Origin: Zingiber officinale
Lineage: Eukaryota; Streptophyta; Magnoliopsida; Zingiberales; Zingiberaceae
NCBI RefSeq assembly: GCF_018446385.1
Contig: NC_055999.1
Span: forward strand, 78,755,859-78,819,858
Reading direction: 5' to 3'
Length of the DNA: 64,000 nucleotides
A program made the position numbers and the translations under genes. This document shows positions 31,978 to 44,149 of this stretch, in pieces; within the stretch, counting starts at the first letter, position 1, and the number at the start of each line of letters is the position of its first letter. The notes under the pieces were generated by a model. It had not been told where the DNA came from and ran no database searches. It saw nothing but the letters and a program-made list of their open reading frames with translations.

Positions 31978-33603
31978 GATGTTTGACAAAAATCATAATC
32001 AAGTTAGGTTAACCCGATAACCTAACTTAGGTTTTCTAATGTTCTTCCTTGAACATTCTCCCCAAACTCTAATGTTCTTCCTTGAACATTCTCCCATTCT
32101 CCCCCTTTTTGACACACATCAAAAAGAGTGAATCAAGGTCAAGAGTTTCTTCCTAATGAAAGTCCCATACCTTTCATTGAAACCCTTAAATTCCCCCTTG
32201 ATACTAAAGTCAACAATCAACTTAGTGATAATCCCATATCACTCAAGTCTTTAGAGTAAAAACTCCCCCTAAAAGTCAACTCCCCCTTGACTAATAGGTA
32301 AAACTCCCCCTAAAAGTCAACTCCCCCTTGACCATTGCACCAACAATGTCTTGGAGAGTTTCAACCCTTTAGAAATCTAAAATACCAACTTCCAGCTGAA
32401 ATTTCAGACAATTTTAGACAGAATTTGGTACGCCCGATCGGTCACCAGACCGATCCACACTTCCCTGGATTGGTCCAGTGACCGATCCAGACCTCCCTGG
32501 ACCGATCAACATCCCCTCTGATCGGTCCACAAATCTCTGATAGGGATTTCTGATTTTTCTCCAGAAATTCAGAAACCCCTAAAAAATCACAGAAAATTCT
32601 AAAAATTGTAAAATTTTGAGGATACATTCCTCATAACATATATTATCATGGAAAAATAGTTTTCTATGAAATTAACTTCCATTTTCAAATCTTGATACAA
32701 AGTTCGAAAAACTTTGAAATAGCTCAAGGTTAATCCATCTTTGTATCAACTTGCTCAATGATGAATGCTATCACTAGAAAAGCTTCATCAAGTTTTTCAA
32801 ATCAATTTTGAAATGATTTTAAACCATTCAATTTAAGACCACAATCTTAGGGCTAAATGTACATGACTTGTACACAAGCTTTCCCTATGATCCTCAATTT
32901 AGAATTAGACTCATCTAGGTACAAGAACTTTGCACCTTGATCCTAACTCATAATCCTAATATCTCACACACATCTAAGGTGTATCAAACACATCCAAGTC
33001 AATTTTGATGTGGGATATGGGTTTAGGTCATCTTAAGCTAAGTTCTCATGCATTTTCTAAACAACAATTTGATCTCCATATCAAATTGAGTTTTTATCCT
33101 TAAATCAATTTAATTGATCATAAATGCAAGAGATGATGACATGACATAAAATAATATCATAAGTGAAAATATGTGCCAATGTCATGATGTCATGTCATAA
33201 AGCATGAAACTTAAATAAGGCATAACATATAACTAACCTAAGCATTATCATGACATGGCATATGGCAAACAATATATGGCAAATAACATATAAAAGTATA
33301 GAAAATACCTAATTCTAGCTTTAGTTGCCATTTTTGATCATTTTGATCATTTTGCCATAAATTCTATATTCCTAAGTGTAATAGACCTAAAATCATATAC
33401 TAAAGATTTTTAGATCACTATGTGCCAATTAGATTGATCTTAGAAAACTCCTCAAATGTGATTGGCACATCCTAATCACCCTAGGAATAATTTTTAATTT
33501 CATTTTCAAGGCTTGATTACACCTTGAATATTCCTAAAATGCCACCTTTTGCCATGAGTAGGTTAACTACCTATCCAATTAAGGTTGGCACACCCTAAAC
33601 CAT
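31978..33603. other. Non-coding internal region of the gag-only element
   Basis: No protein homology. It includes CTCCCCCTAAAAGTCAACTC repeats (32260-32340) and a small GATCGGTC palindrome group at 32435-32525, outside the LTRs. Where pol would be, only AT-rich DNA remains. Confidence 0.7.
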
Positions 33604-35079
33604 CTAGCGTGAAGGAATCACGCTCCTAGGAACCCAATACCTATTTGAGCTCATTGGGTTCACTAAATATTCACTAGGGATGCCTTCCCTAGCAACCCTC
33701 CTAATGACCCTCCTAGGCTTTAAAGCCTTGGTCATTTGGGACTCATCAAGATCAACTCTAGGGGTGACTCCCCTTGTGACCTTGGTGATGGTCTTCCTAG
33801 CCCTAGATCTTGTTCCATAATCGAATGGAACATTATGATAAGTGGGCTTGACCACTTGAGACTTAGGTTTGTGACCCAAACCTCTCACGTTCCTGGCCTT
33901 TGATTTCTGACCCTTAGACCCTTGAGTTGACTTTTCTAAATTCTTAAGGGCATTTTCTAAGTTGTCAAGTCTTGACCTCAAGACTTGATTTTCCTTTTCT
34001 AATACCTCAAGTTTTAATTTGTCATTTTTCTTTGAGGTATACCTAGGCATATGTCTAGTTGTTTTGGGATTCCTACCTAGGTTTTCCTTAACCTTAGATG
34101 AGTTAATTCTAGGGTTGGTTTTTCTAGTATTGTCCTTATCTAGGCTAACATGTTTGGCACCTAAGCACGTGTATCGGTTACTATAGTTATCATGCTTATT
34201 ATTATTGACAATAGCAATAAGGCTACTAGCATGCATCCTACTAGAATTGCAAGAATGTACCTTAGAGATTACCTTAGGGTTTGCCTTAGCTCCCCCTATA
34301 GACGTGCTCGGTCTCTTGTCCTTGTGAGATTGCCTCCCCCTCGGACATTGGCTCCTATAGTGTCCCCTTCGCTTGCATTGGAAGCACACCACGTGCTCCT
34401 TACCCTTGCGTATCGGGACTCCGGCTTTCTTGACCTTTGGCGCCGGTGGAGTCTTCCTAATCCTCCTTGGACACTTACTCTTGTAATGTCCATATTCCCT
34501 ACACTCAAAGCACATTATATGTAATTTACAAGAAATTAAATTGCTTGAGTTACCTAGTGTTGATGGTGGATATGAGCTTTCTCCTTCATCCCTTCCGGAG
34601 GTAGAAGCTTCTTCTTCTTGCTCCAATCTTGAAGAAGAACTCTCCTCCTCTTCTTCCTTAGATGTTGAGTAGCCCTCAACTTCTAATTCCTTACCTCCAT
34701 GAAGTGAGCTACTTGACTCACTTGACTCCTCTTCATGACTTGAATTGGAGCTTCCCTCATGAAACTTAGCCAAGTTGTTCCACAATTCCTTGGCATTGTT
34801 GTAACCACCTATCTTACACAAGATATCGTTAGGTAATGAGAATTCAAAAATTTTCATTACCTCGTCGTTGCTTACGGATTGGTGGATTTGTTCCTTCGTC
34901 CACCTCTTCTTTTCAAGAATTTCTCCTTCTTCATCCCTTGGAGGAACAAAACCTATTTGTACACAATTCCAATTAACTAAGTTAGTCATAAGAAAGTACT
35001 TCATTCTTACTTTCCAAAACGCGAAGTCGTCGCGATCGTAGAAGGGTGGAATCGTGACGTCTTCTCCAAGTCCATCCAT
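33604..35079 (-). CDS. Retrotransposon GAG, SIRE-like, intact 491 residues
   Basis: It should form the virus-like particle that packages retrotransposon RNA. The frame begins MDGLGEDVTIPPFYDRDDF about 50 bases inside the PBS. The first 110 residues hold the DUF4219/UBN2-type start (FAFWKVRMKYFL) in shortened form. Next comes an 80-residue Ser/Glu-rich stretch. Two CCHC zinc knuckles follow at about 190-203 (CFECREYGHYKSKC) and 232-245 (CFQCKRRGHYRSQC). A leucine-rich coiled coil (LEVLEKENQVLRSRLDNLEN) lies near residue 355. There is no protease or pol downstream. GAGs of complete SIRE elements have a longer capsid part, so this one may depend on a helper for assembly. Confidence 0.88.
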   Translation of the reverse strand: MDGLGEDVTIPPFYDRDDFAFWKVRMKYFLMTNLVNWNCVQIGFVPPRDEEGEILEKKRWTKEQIHQSVSNDEVMKIFEFSLPNDILCKIGGYNNAKELWNNLAKFHEGSSNSSHEEESSESSSSLHGGKELEVEGYSTSKEEEEESSSSRLEQEEEASTSGRDEGESSYPPSTLGNSSNLISCKLHIMCFECREYGHYKSKCPRRIRKTPPAPKVKKAGVPIRKGKEHVVCFQCKRRGHYRSQCPRGRQSHKDKRPSTSIGGAKANPKVISKVHSCNSSRMHASSLIAIVNNNKHDNYSNRYTCLGAKHVSLDKDNTRKTNPRINSSKVKENLGRNPKTTRHMPRYTSKKNDKLKLEVLEKENQVLRSRLDNLENALKNLEKSTQGSKGQKSKARNVRGLGHKPKSQVVKPTYHNVPFDYGTRSRARKTITKVTRGVTPRVDLDESQMTKALKPRRVIRRVAREGIPSEYLVNPMSSNRYWVPRSVIPSR

Positions 35080-35127
35080 TCTCTAGCTTGTGCTCCCTTG
35101 GGTGTTAATCCGACGAAGAGCAACCTT

Positions 35128-35139
35128 GCTCTGATACCA
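35128..35139 (-). other. Primer binding site of the gag-only element
   Basis: TGGTATCAGAGC on minus, two bases from the LTR end at 35142. Complementary to initiator tRNA-Met. Confidence 0.92.
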
Positions 35140-35141
35140 CT

Positions 35142-36835
35142 TGTTAGGACCTTCGGATGCGGCTAGAGAGGGGGGGGGGTGTGAATAGTCGACCCCAAAT
35201 TTTCGTTTCTTCCTACAATTTAGGTTAGCGCAGCGGAAATAAAGAGTAGAAACGAAAGTGGAGAAGATCAACCTCAAACACGATGATGTAACGAGGTTCG
35301 GAAATGATACTCCTACTCCTCGGCGTGTCGGTAAGGTGGACGAAGCCTATCAATCCATCGGTGGATGAGACCCCGGAAAATCGGCTAATAGAAACTCCTT
35401 CTGGGTGGAGAAACCTCGCCACAAACTTCTTGCAACAGCAAGATAGGAGTATAAAGATACAGCACAATACAAAGGCAGTAAGAATGTAAAAACACAGCTT
35501 GCCTTCTCGTCTACTGGATGAAGCAGCAACTTCACGAAACACCTACAACAGCAGGAACCAGCCGAAGGAAGCTTCCACGAAGCTTCAGGAAAATGAGAGC
35601 TCAGCAAAGCTCTGATTGCAGTAAGATCAGAAAGAAAAGAGAGGTCGTTTTCTTACTGTAGAGGCACTCGACCCCTTTATATCCCTGAACCTGCGAACCT
35701 GTGAAGAGGGCATAAGACACAGCAGAAATCTAGCCGTTGTGACTCAACGGCTAGAGCTGGACCGATCAGGCTCCACCCTGATCGGTCCAGACCTTCTCTG
35801 ATCGGTTTGGGGACCGATCAGGACCTATGCTGATCGGTCCCCAGACCGATCAGCACGCTTCACAGAGAGTTGCCCAACTCTCTGATCGGTCTGTGGACCG
35901 ATCAGGACTCAGGTGGATCGGTCCACAGACCGATCCCCCTCTTTCTTCTCCCGATCTTCTTCGCTTCTGTATGATTACTGATCGGTCACCAGACCGATCA
36001 GGTAATTCACAGAAACACACTGTTTGGTTACTGATTGGTCACCAGACCGATCAGTCAACCAGCGTATCACTGGATCGGTCACCAGACCGATCCAGGTTTA
36101 GAGCTCCCAGCCCTAAACCCTACCTGGTCCTGAGAACGAGCTACCGAGCCCTCTCTGACCTAGTCCGGAGAACTAGCTACCGAGCCCTCTCCGACTCCAT
36201 CCGGTCCAGAGAACGAGCTACCGAGCCCTCTCTGACCACAGTTCGGAGAACGAGCTCCCAAGCCCTCTCCGACTTCCCATGCCAAGTTTCCATACTTGGA
36301 CTTTTCCCGTGCCAAGCTCCCTGCTTGGACTTTTCCGTGCCAAGTCTCCATACTTGGACTTTTCTCGTGCCAAGCTCCCTGCTTGGACTTTTCACCAGAT
36401 GTCTGGTCAATCTTGACCTATCTGGATTTCCCTTGCCTGGCTTCACTCACCAGAACTTTCCAACTGTCTGGCTTCACTAACCAGGACTTTCCCTTGCCTG
36501 GCTTCACTCACCAGAACTTTCCAACTGCCTGGCTTCACTCACCAGGACTTTCCCTTGCCTAATTTCACTCACCAGGACTTTCACCTGGCTTCACTCACCA
36601 GGATTTCCCGAATCAGGTCGACTCACCTCGGGTCAACCAGGTCAACCTTGACCAAAGATTGCACTCACAAACTCCCAAGTTTGTATTCTGTCAAATATCA
36701 GAATACAACTTTTCTACTCTCGTCAAACATCAGAATAGAACTTTCCTATTCTCGTCAAACATCAAAATACAACTCGAGTCAGGTCAACTCGAGTCAGGTC
36801 AACCAGGTCAACCTTGACCTAAGGTTGCACCAACA
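35142..36835 (-). repeat. Gag-only element, 5' LTR
   Basis: Promoter LTR in the reading direction. TATA (minus ATATAAAG) lies at about 35675-35682, downstream of the palindrome cluster at 35755-36095 when read on minus. The palindromes here are slightly cleaner than in the other LTR (for example GGACCGATCAGGACC at 35811 versus GGACTGATCAGGACC at 30908). Confidence 0.92.
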
Positions 36836-37404
36836 CTAAGTTCCCTTAAGCTCAGTCGGGCTTTGTCCGACCGAGCGCACATAAGCACACTGGTGCTCGT
36901 TCGACCTTTATTCTGCCGGTAATATACTAAAAGTTGCATAAGGCTAAGTGCTTTTAAGTTTGGCCGGGCTTTGTCCTACCAAGCGCACATAAGCACACTA
37001 GTGTTTGCTCGGCCTTTCCTTAGCTAATGATATACTAAAAGCTGTATAAGACTAAGTGTCTTTAAGCTCGGTCAGGCTTTGTACGATCGAGCGCACATAA
37101 GCACACTCGTACTTGCTCGGCTTTCCCTCGGGCAGTATTATACTAAAAGCTATATAAGGCTAAGTTCCTTTAAGCTCGATCAGGCTTTGTCCGACCAAGC
37201 GCATATAATACACTAAAAGCTATATAAAGCTAAGTGTCTTTACGCTCGATCGGGCTTTGTCCAGCCGAGTGACTGCGGACAACCTTCTATTTGGTCAGCT
37301 ATTATTCTATTAATCATACATTCATCAAGCTATGAGCCTCTCCTTTTTCTTTCGACTGTGACCTCCATGTCATCCGATAGGCCGACTTATCATAACTCAT
37401 ATCA
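36836..37404 (-). repeat. Tat-like 3' LTR, second part, with four to five 108-bp units
   Basis: Resumes the array with CTAAG-TTCCCTTAAGCTCAG and continues through diverged and shortened units to about 37270. It then runs to the LTR end CATATCA at 37404. The last units have lost parts (for example 37200-37260). Confidence 0.8.
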
Positions 37405-37999
37405 CTAGCTTCCCCCTGAACTCTAGTTGAAGGAGGTATAGCTGACTGACTAGACATGAGTCTTTATTTTGCTTTACTCATATAACTCATTATTTTATAC
37501 TTTCTTCTCTCTCAACTATGCCTTGAGAGTCAAGCGACTTTTCAAAATTATTTTGTTGGTAATTGGCCCTTCAACGGAAAGAGAATGTTGGAGGCGCTCA
37601 AAGATATGGCGCCTTAGCCTATAATTTGGTCTATCCTGCCCATCATAAATGCCTCTTTATGGGTGAGTGCCATGCAACATCTTCTTATATTTCTTGAAGC
37701 AATCATTAACATGCTTCTTTATCAATGTCTTATCACATATTCTTCTCAGCAGATCAACGACTCTCCTATCACGAGTCATTTCAATCCAATGACAATCTTT
37801 ATTAGTTATACCGCCCTAAAACCCTATGTTTTTTTTATTTTTTTACCCTTCATCTTCCTCAACTCACTTCTTGGCGATTCTTTTTCTCGACTCTTTCCAA
37901 CACCAGGTGTTCCTTCATTTTCCTTGACCTTCTTTTGCTACCTCCTTTCCTTAAGGACCTAGTAAGTCACTTATCCCTTAAGTGCTTTTGTTTTTCGTC
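37405..37999. other. Tat internal region beside the 3' LTR
   Basis: Starts with CTAGCTTCCCCCTGAACTC, the reverse of the Tat polypurine tract. The remainder is T-rich, with no recognised gene up to the start of the antisense gene at 38000. It could hold that gene's promoter and leader, but no clear TATA was assigned. Confidence 0.5.
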
Positions 38000-40197
38000 A
38001 TGACTGAGGAATCACTGGTTCCTTGATACACTCAGACTCATTCATCCTTTAGTATCACTGATAGAACTTCCATTCGTTTCCAATATGATATCCCTAAGAA
38101 GTATCATATTAAGGTCCCGTAACCTGATGCTTATCGGCATCTCCCTCCTGATAACTATGTTACTTTCTTCAAGGACCAATTAGTGGCGGGTTTACGTTTT
38201 CCTATTCCTCCATTATTAGCGGAGATAAGTCAGTATTTTGGTATTCCTTTACAATAATTTACCCCAAATACTTTTCGATATCTATGTGGACTGTACATGT
38301 TGTTTCACCTCTTCAGTATTCCTCCTACGCCCCAAAGTTTCTTCATGTTTTCCTATCCCAAATTATCAGAGCCAAGAGTATTTCTTTTCCAATCTCGTCT
38401 GAAGATGTTTTTCTATGAAGAAATGCCTTTATCCATCAAGGGTTGAAAGTCACGCTTCTTCTTCATAAGATTTCCTAGACTCGTCATATGGTCTACTTCA
38501 TAGCAATCTTCTTTCCCCCCTCTTCTTGATATAAAAGAACTTCATCAACAGCCAATCTTTTCCCATTATTCCAATAGGTTCCTTGGTCATCATTTTTACA
38601 TTCACAAATGGATACGTAGTGACCTTCTATACCTTTTTGGCCTAAACCCTGTTCAAAAGAAATTGCGATGCTCCTTTGGTAAGTTATGACATCTTCACCA
38701 TTACTTTTTTTTACTAATTAAAATACTCTTTATTTGTTGTAGTGGATGCTGTGTTTGAAGCCTTGGTCAACAAGGAAATCAGTCTAGAAGAGGGGCTTTC
38801 TTGGCCAAGGAACAAGAACTTAATGCCGAGTGAGATCAACCTTCTACTACTCCTTTTCCTGAAACCTCCATCCAGCAAGTGGCTACCTCTAGATCACAAA
38901 CCACTACAGAGGAAACATATGCAAATTCACCTCTATTGCCAGAAGCTACTCCTATGGAAATACAAGAGCAAGTACAAGAAACTATTCCTAAAGGAAAAGG
39001 TCCAGGGCACAGACTGACCCTAGCGCCTCTCCCCAAGAGACGTATCATTTCTGTTCCTGAAGATATGGCCCAAGGAGATGTCTAAACTACTTCTCCTGAA
39101 CCCACCTTATCCTCCTTATATCCTATTCTTACTTCACCATCTATCCCGCCCCAGGGGGACCTCCCAACTCAGAGTACCAACTCAGATTCTGGGTTTGTTA
39201 TGACTTTCCAAGAACAAATCTCTTTACCTCTCCAAGGAACTTAGGATCCTCTTTTTCTTCTTTTCTCCCCACCTTCTAGTCACACTTATTTATCGTCCTC
39301 ACCCACACCCTCTTCTACCCCCAATACTACTGGAGGGTTCTTTGACAATATCTTGGGCAGAGACTCGCCAACAGATTGAGAAATCACTTCCACTGAGTTA
39401 GCGGATAAATTTCTCTCGAAGAAACTAAAGTAAAATGTTCTATATTCAATTATTCTCTCATTTATGTACTTTACAATGACTCTCCATTCTATAGCGCTAG
39501 GTCTCCAACATGAGTACAACCCCCCAACTATATGACCTAGCTCGAGAGAATGACATGCTGAGGCACCCAACCTCTGAGGCATCTCCTACCCAAGCCTCCA
39601 GAAGTATAACTAAGTTATCTACATAGCTACAAGAGACTCAAAAACTACTCGAGGTTGAATCTAAAAACCTACACCAATAGAGAACTTCTGCAGAAAACTT
39701 TGAATTTCAAGTTCAATCAGAGATCAACCTTTGTGCTGAGCTGACATCAAAACTAGATAAGCTCACTACAGAGAATACTCACCTATCATCTCAGCTACAA
39801 ACACTGAAGATGCTCATGCTTTGGAGTTAACTACTAAATTCTCCGATTTAAATTCTAAGGATGCCGAAATAGCCTCTCTACATTCATCCTTAACCAAAGC
39901 TCAAGCTGAGATTTCTTTAAGGAGGCTGAATTGAAAGCTTCTCAAGATACTCTAGCAAACTATCAAGTGGGTAAAGACAATTGATTCGCAAAGAGAAAAA
40001 GGATACTTCTTGAGTTGTCCGACTTCAATACTCCTATTGCAGCATCTATTGTTAAAGCTTTCAATCATGGCGTTGAGGGGGTAGCAGAACAATTAAAAGA
40101 GATAGGGTATCTAGTTTCTGACCCTCCAGCCAATTTTCTTGACCGTAGGAGACTACTGAGGACTAGGCCTCCTGATTTATTTCCTAAGTTGACATAA
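38000..40197 (+). pseudogene. Antisense gene copy 1 in the Tat element (putative gypsy-type transposon domain, coiled coil)
   Basis: From ATG 38000 the frame reads MTEESLVP, with YHIKVP, PPDNYVTFFKDQLVAGLRFP and PPLLAEISQYFGIPLQ. This resembles the plant 'putative gypsy type transposon' domain (Pfam Transposase_28), whose function is unknown. An intron lies at 38679-38742 (TTTG|GTAAGT...TTGTAG). A long Glu/Lys/Leu-rich coiled coil follows, and the frame ends GVAEQLKEIGYLVSDPPANF, LDRRRLLRTRPPDLFPKLT at 40197. Stops at codons 9 and about 41 plus frameshifts make it non-functional. It is antisense to the element's pol, as the extra gene of Grande-type Tat elements is. A second diverged copy follows. 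Confidence 0.7.
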
Positions 40198-41129
40198 TCT
40201 TCAACTTATTTTTGTATTGAAGAATCCTTTTAACAATTTTAAGTATCAACCTTTTCCTATAATGTATCAAATATTCGCACAATTTTTCTTTAATTTTAGC
40301 TATTAAGTACATGAAAATATGTATAATTAAATGAGATTATGTTGATTTTTTCTAAAGTTGACTTGATTCTATTATTGATTGGCTAAGTTAATATTTGTTT
40401 TTAATCAGAACTGGTGTCCATTTGGCTTTTAATATTCAATCAGATTTGTTCCACCCCCTTTGGATTTATTGTTCATTAGTCTTTAAAAGGAGGATCACTC
40501 TTATTTTAACCCATACCTATTATTTCCCAATCGTAACATTTGCTCGACTTCTATCAGTTGATCGAGTTCATTTACCTCTGTATATATTTCCGCTCAGGTT
40601 TAGTACTCGCCCGACCCTTGACGACCAACCAAGTTCATGCATACACATATATATTTTTAACTGGCCTTAAAACTCGGTCGCTTATAATGGTTGACCAAGT
40701 TTATAATGCGAAAAGAATATAATTCATGTTCTGTATTATAAATATTTGACCTTCCTTGGGATCTTAGAACTTTTAAGTCTGATCTTAGTAATGACACTAA
40801 TACCTTGGGAACATAACTCTTTGTATCGATTGCTAATACCGTTTTCCTATTGGCGACACGTGTGTTTCTGACGTCCTAAATGTACTCATATCACTATATT
40901 CACCGCCTTATCCATCCATTCAACTGTTCGCCTTTGACCCCGCCTTTTTTATCATCTCGATCTAACGCTTCTACTAAAGACACCTTTTTCGATACTTGGC
41001 TAAAGCTTTTAAAGAGAAAAAAGATGAAAATCCCCAATGCATCGTCTTCTTCCTCGAGTTTGCCTATTTCTCGTTCTCTACCTTTCGCTAGCCTTTCTTT
41101 TCATCCTTACTAATCCTTCCTGCTAACAA
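40198..41129. other. Spacer between the two antisense genes
   Basis: AT-rich, with TCGCCCGACC / GACCAACCAAG phrases like those in the 108-bp LTR repeats around 40600-40690. No frame with known motifs. It may contain the downstream copy's promoter. Confidence 0.4.
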
Positions 41130-43547
41130 TGTCGACACCCACCGAGTGGTACACTTGATGTTCTTCCACGTTCACTATTCAAGAGGCCTATGAACTTCAG
41201 TGGAACTACGGTTTTCCCTCATACTTAGCAGTCCCTACTTTAGAGGATCATCCTCACCTTCATCCTCCAGAGAGTATTGCGATCTTTTGGGAACAAATCT
41301 TATTAGGTTTTAGTTTCTCATTCATCCCTTTTTCATTAATGTTAGTAGATACTTTGACCACCCCTACATCAACTCATTCCTCAATCATTCTCTATTATGG
41401 TTGGCTTTGTTGTTATTTCTCGCTTACTTGACTTCCCTCTACCTTCTCGCATATTCCACTATTTCTTTGTTCCTCGTCAAATAGTCGACTGCTTATTTAA
41501 ATTTTAGTCATGCCCTAAAGCCATTATGTTCAATAGAATTCTCTCTCGAGGAGAGTGGAGGGAAAAATTCACTTTCATGTACCTTCCTTCTCCTTCGCCA
41601 TATCCGATAACCTGGCAGCGAAGCCTTCCCCCTACTCCCCACTTAGGCGATATTTTGGAAGACCCTGTTCTTCACTCTTTCATGGGAAAATTGAAGGGTG
41701 CAAAGTTTAACCTACCTGCAGTAATCGCAGAAGGTTTATTATTTCTTTAGGTCTTAGCCCAGTCAACACAAAATTGGGCATTTCCTTTGGTAAGTTTGTT
41801 TTCCTTATGCATATATTTTCACTTACAGATTGTTCCTAACATGAGTTTGTGACTCTTGTTTTTTAGATGAGGCCATCCTCCCAGCCTTTATGTACAAGAA
41901 TACTCGCCTAACTAGAACAATTTTAACTAAAATGGGAGAAGACTTATTAAGAGATCGTCATCTTAATCGGTCCTCCTCTTCTATCGGTTTACTCCCTTCA
42001 ATTGCACCAACCAAGGAACCTCCCGGTTCATCAGAATAGGAAAATCCCTTTGTTGTCAGGCATAAGAGACCTCGTATTGAAATCCCAGGTCCACTCATCT
42101 CCATCATACCTACTTTTGAGCAGATTCCCATTACTCCCTCTAAAATCTCATACACTAGAGATAAGGAACCTTCATCCCCTATACATTTTCGTTCTTGCTC
42201 TACACTCAATATGATGAGACTAGGCCTCCTTATTCCTATGTCTCATGTTTTTCCTCCAGTTGTTCCTTCCCTCGAGGCAGCACCATATGTCCCTGTGACT
42301 TCATCACCCCTTCTTTAGGCTTTTACTTCCTCTCCTACCAGGCCACATGATAAAAGAACACCTTACAGGAGATCAGTTATTCCTAGACCCATCGAAACAC
42401 ATATTGAACAAGATCCTGCATCGATCAGCCATACACGTCCTGATCCATCTTCTCGGGATCCCCTATCGACTCCTAAACTTCTGCCTACTTCTTTTTCACA
42501 ACCTACAACTTCCACCAGCTCCTTTATCCTTTTTTAAACAATCTCATGGATTACCATCCTACCTTGGTGAGACACCTATTCCTTCCTCATGCAGGATACT
42601 CCAGCTAAAAGATACATTAGCTGAGTCATGGATACATTCACAAGCACATACGAGAGGGTGTATCATCTCTGAATGTGCCAATGACCACAATTGCCAAGCT
42701 ACTACAGTAAATTTATAATTAAATTTCCTTAGTCTATGGCTACAAAGTGTAACTATGTTGTTATCTTATTTTAGTTTTATGTCTCAAGATTACACTTGGG
42801 TTAGCTAGCTGCAGATCTAGAAAGGGCCAACTGAGTTTTGAAAGACAAAGTGAAGGAATTGAAGGCAACCTCTAACCTCCCTAATGATGAACTTACTCAA
42901 CTACGAGGCATAGTAAGCTCACAAGCTGAACTTACTGCTATCTTAGAGAAGGCTCTACAAGATTGTCGTCAATTGCTACAATCTCGAGAAAAAGAAAAGA
43001 AAGACTTGGAACTCCAATTGCAACGGAGTGCGTCTCAACTCCATGTAGAGAAATCTCTAAAAGGCAAAGCTCTTTTAGATTTATCCCATAAAACTACTCT
43101 TTTGGAATAGCTACAATTATCACATGGCTCTAGATCTCCTGAGCTAGCTCAGGAATTAACCTCCAAAGATTTCACATTGTTTCAACAATAAGAAAGACTA
43201 CGATCCCAAGATTCGTAGATAAGCTCACTTTTGAAAGAGCTAGAGAACTCTAAAGAAGAGAGGGCTATCGTGAAGGGAGAGAAGGATAACCTACAATCTG
43301 AACTTCAGACATATAAGGCAGGTGAGGAGGAGCACTGACAAAGCAGGCATAGATCTTATTTGGACTCCCCTGAGTTTAGTAAGGAATATATCTGGCGCAT
43401 AGTAGAAACTCTCACCCATTCTATTGAAAGGGTTATCCAATAGTTAAGGGAGGGGGGTTACTTATCCAAAGAACCTCCCCCTTTCTTTGTAAGCCGTCGC
43501 CGACTTAACAAGGAACTCCCAAAAGACTTTTTAAGCAGATTTGAATA
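41130..43547 (+). pseudogene. Antisense gene copy 2 in the Tat element, diverged paralogue
   Basis: It begins MSTPTEWYT and has AYELQWNYGFPSYLAVP, HPPESIAIFWEQILLGFSFSF, the same domain as copy 1. The intron (41790-41866) sits in the same context, TTTG|GTAAGT...TTTTTAG, and the first residues after it are alike (DEAILPA versus DAVFEAL). A coiled coil covers 42838-43110 (DELTQLRGIVSSQAELTAIL, LQSREKEKKDLELQLQRS). It ends EFSKEYIWRIVETLTHSIER, REGGYLSKEPPPFFVSRRRL, matching copy 1's C terminus. Several stops interrupt it. Low identity shows an old duplication. Confidence 0.7.
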
Positions 43548-44149
43548 AAATTGGGATCTTGTATTTATATCTTCATATTATTTCTTCATTACTTAAAACT
43601 ACTTGTTATATGTCAAATACTAATAAGAATTAGTAATTACCTGTTCTTCCCTGTCTTGTGTGACTTCCCACATCTTCAGAACCACCCAAGTATCCATTAA
43701 ATTTTTCAATATATTCGCCACATGTATTTTTTAGAAAAAATCCCATAGAGAAATTATGACTAAAATAAGTGGACATCATAATTATCTTCTAAGTGACATA
43801 TAATGCTGAATAAATTCTCCTTAATGATCTCTGGGATGGGCTGAACACCCTGATTATATAATGGACTTTCGATCTGTTTAATAAATCGGTCGAACATATA
43901 CTCCTAGACGGGATAGATAAGACAGATGAAGTATGCTCATTTTATAAGAAACCTTCAACCTAAATTATGTGACCATATGCTTCCGAGCAAAGTAAATAGG
44001 CTAAATATGCCACATAATCCTTTCATAATAAATTTCTAGGTTACATAATGAATTGATTGGACATGTATTACTGAACGAAATAAGATAGGATGCATATAAT
44101 ACCCGCAATCCATATGTGTTGGTCAACTTATTGAAGGTTTAAAGTCGTC
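43548..44149. other. Downstream region of antisense gene copy 2
   Basis: AT-rich DNA with no coding homology, leading into the 73-bp repeat array. Confidence 0.4.

Larger units (their letters stand above)
30241..36835 (-). mobile_element. Gag-only SIRE-like LTR element (TR-GAG type), complete
   Basis: Two near-identical LTRs (30241-31963 and 35142-36835) run TGTTAGGACC...GCACCAACA. The target duplication CTAAG is perfect (30236-30240, 36836-36840). PBS and polypurine tract are in place for minus-strand reading. The internal region holds one long GAG frame and about 1.6 kb without coding content. No protease, integrase or RT is present, so it must use proteins of a related autonomous SIRE element. 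Matching ends, LTRs and an open GAG indicate a young insertion. Confidence 0.92.

Noticed and set aside
30924..31979. Overlapping plus-strand open frames of 100-185 codons in the SIRE LTR (also 35827-36562)
   Set aside because: They arise from tandem repeats without stops, are antisense to the element, and show no protein motif.
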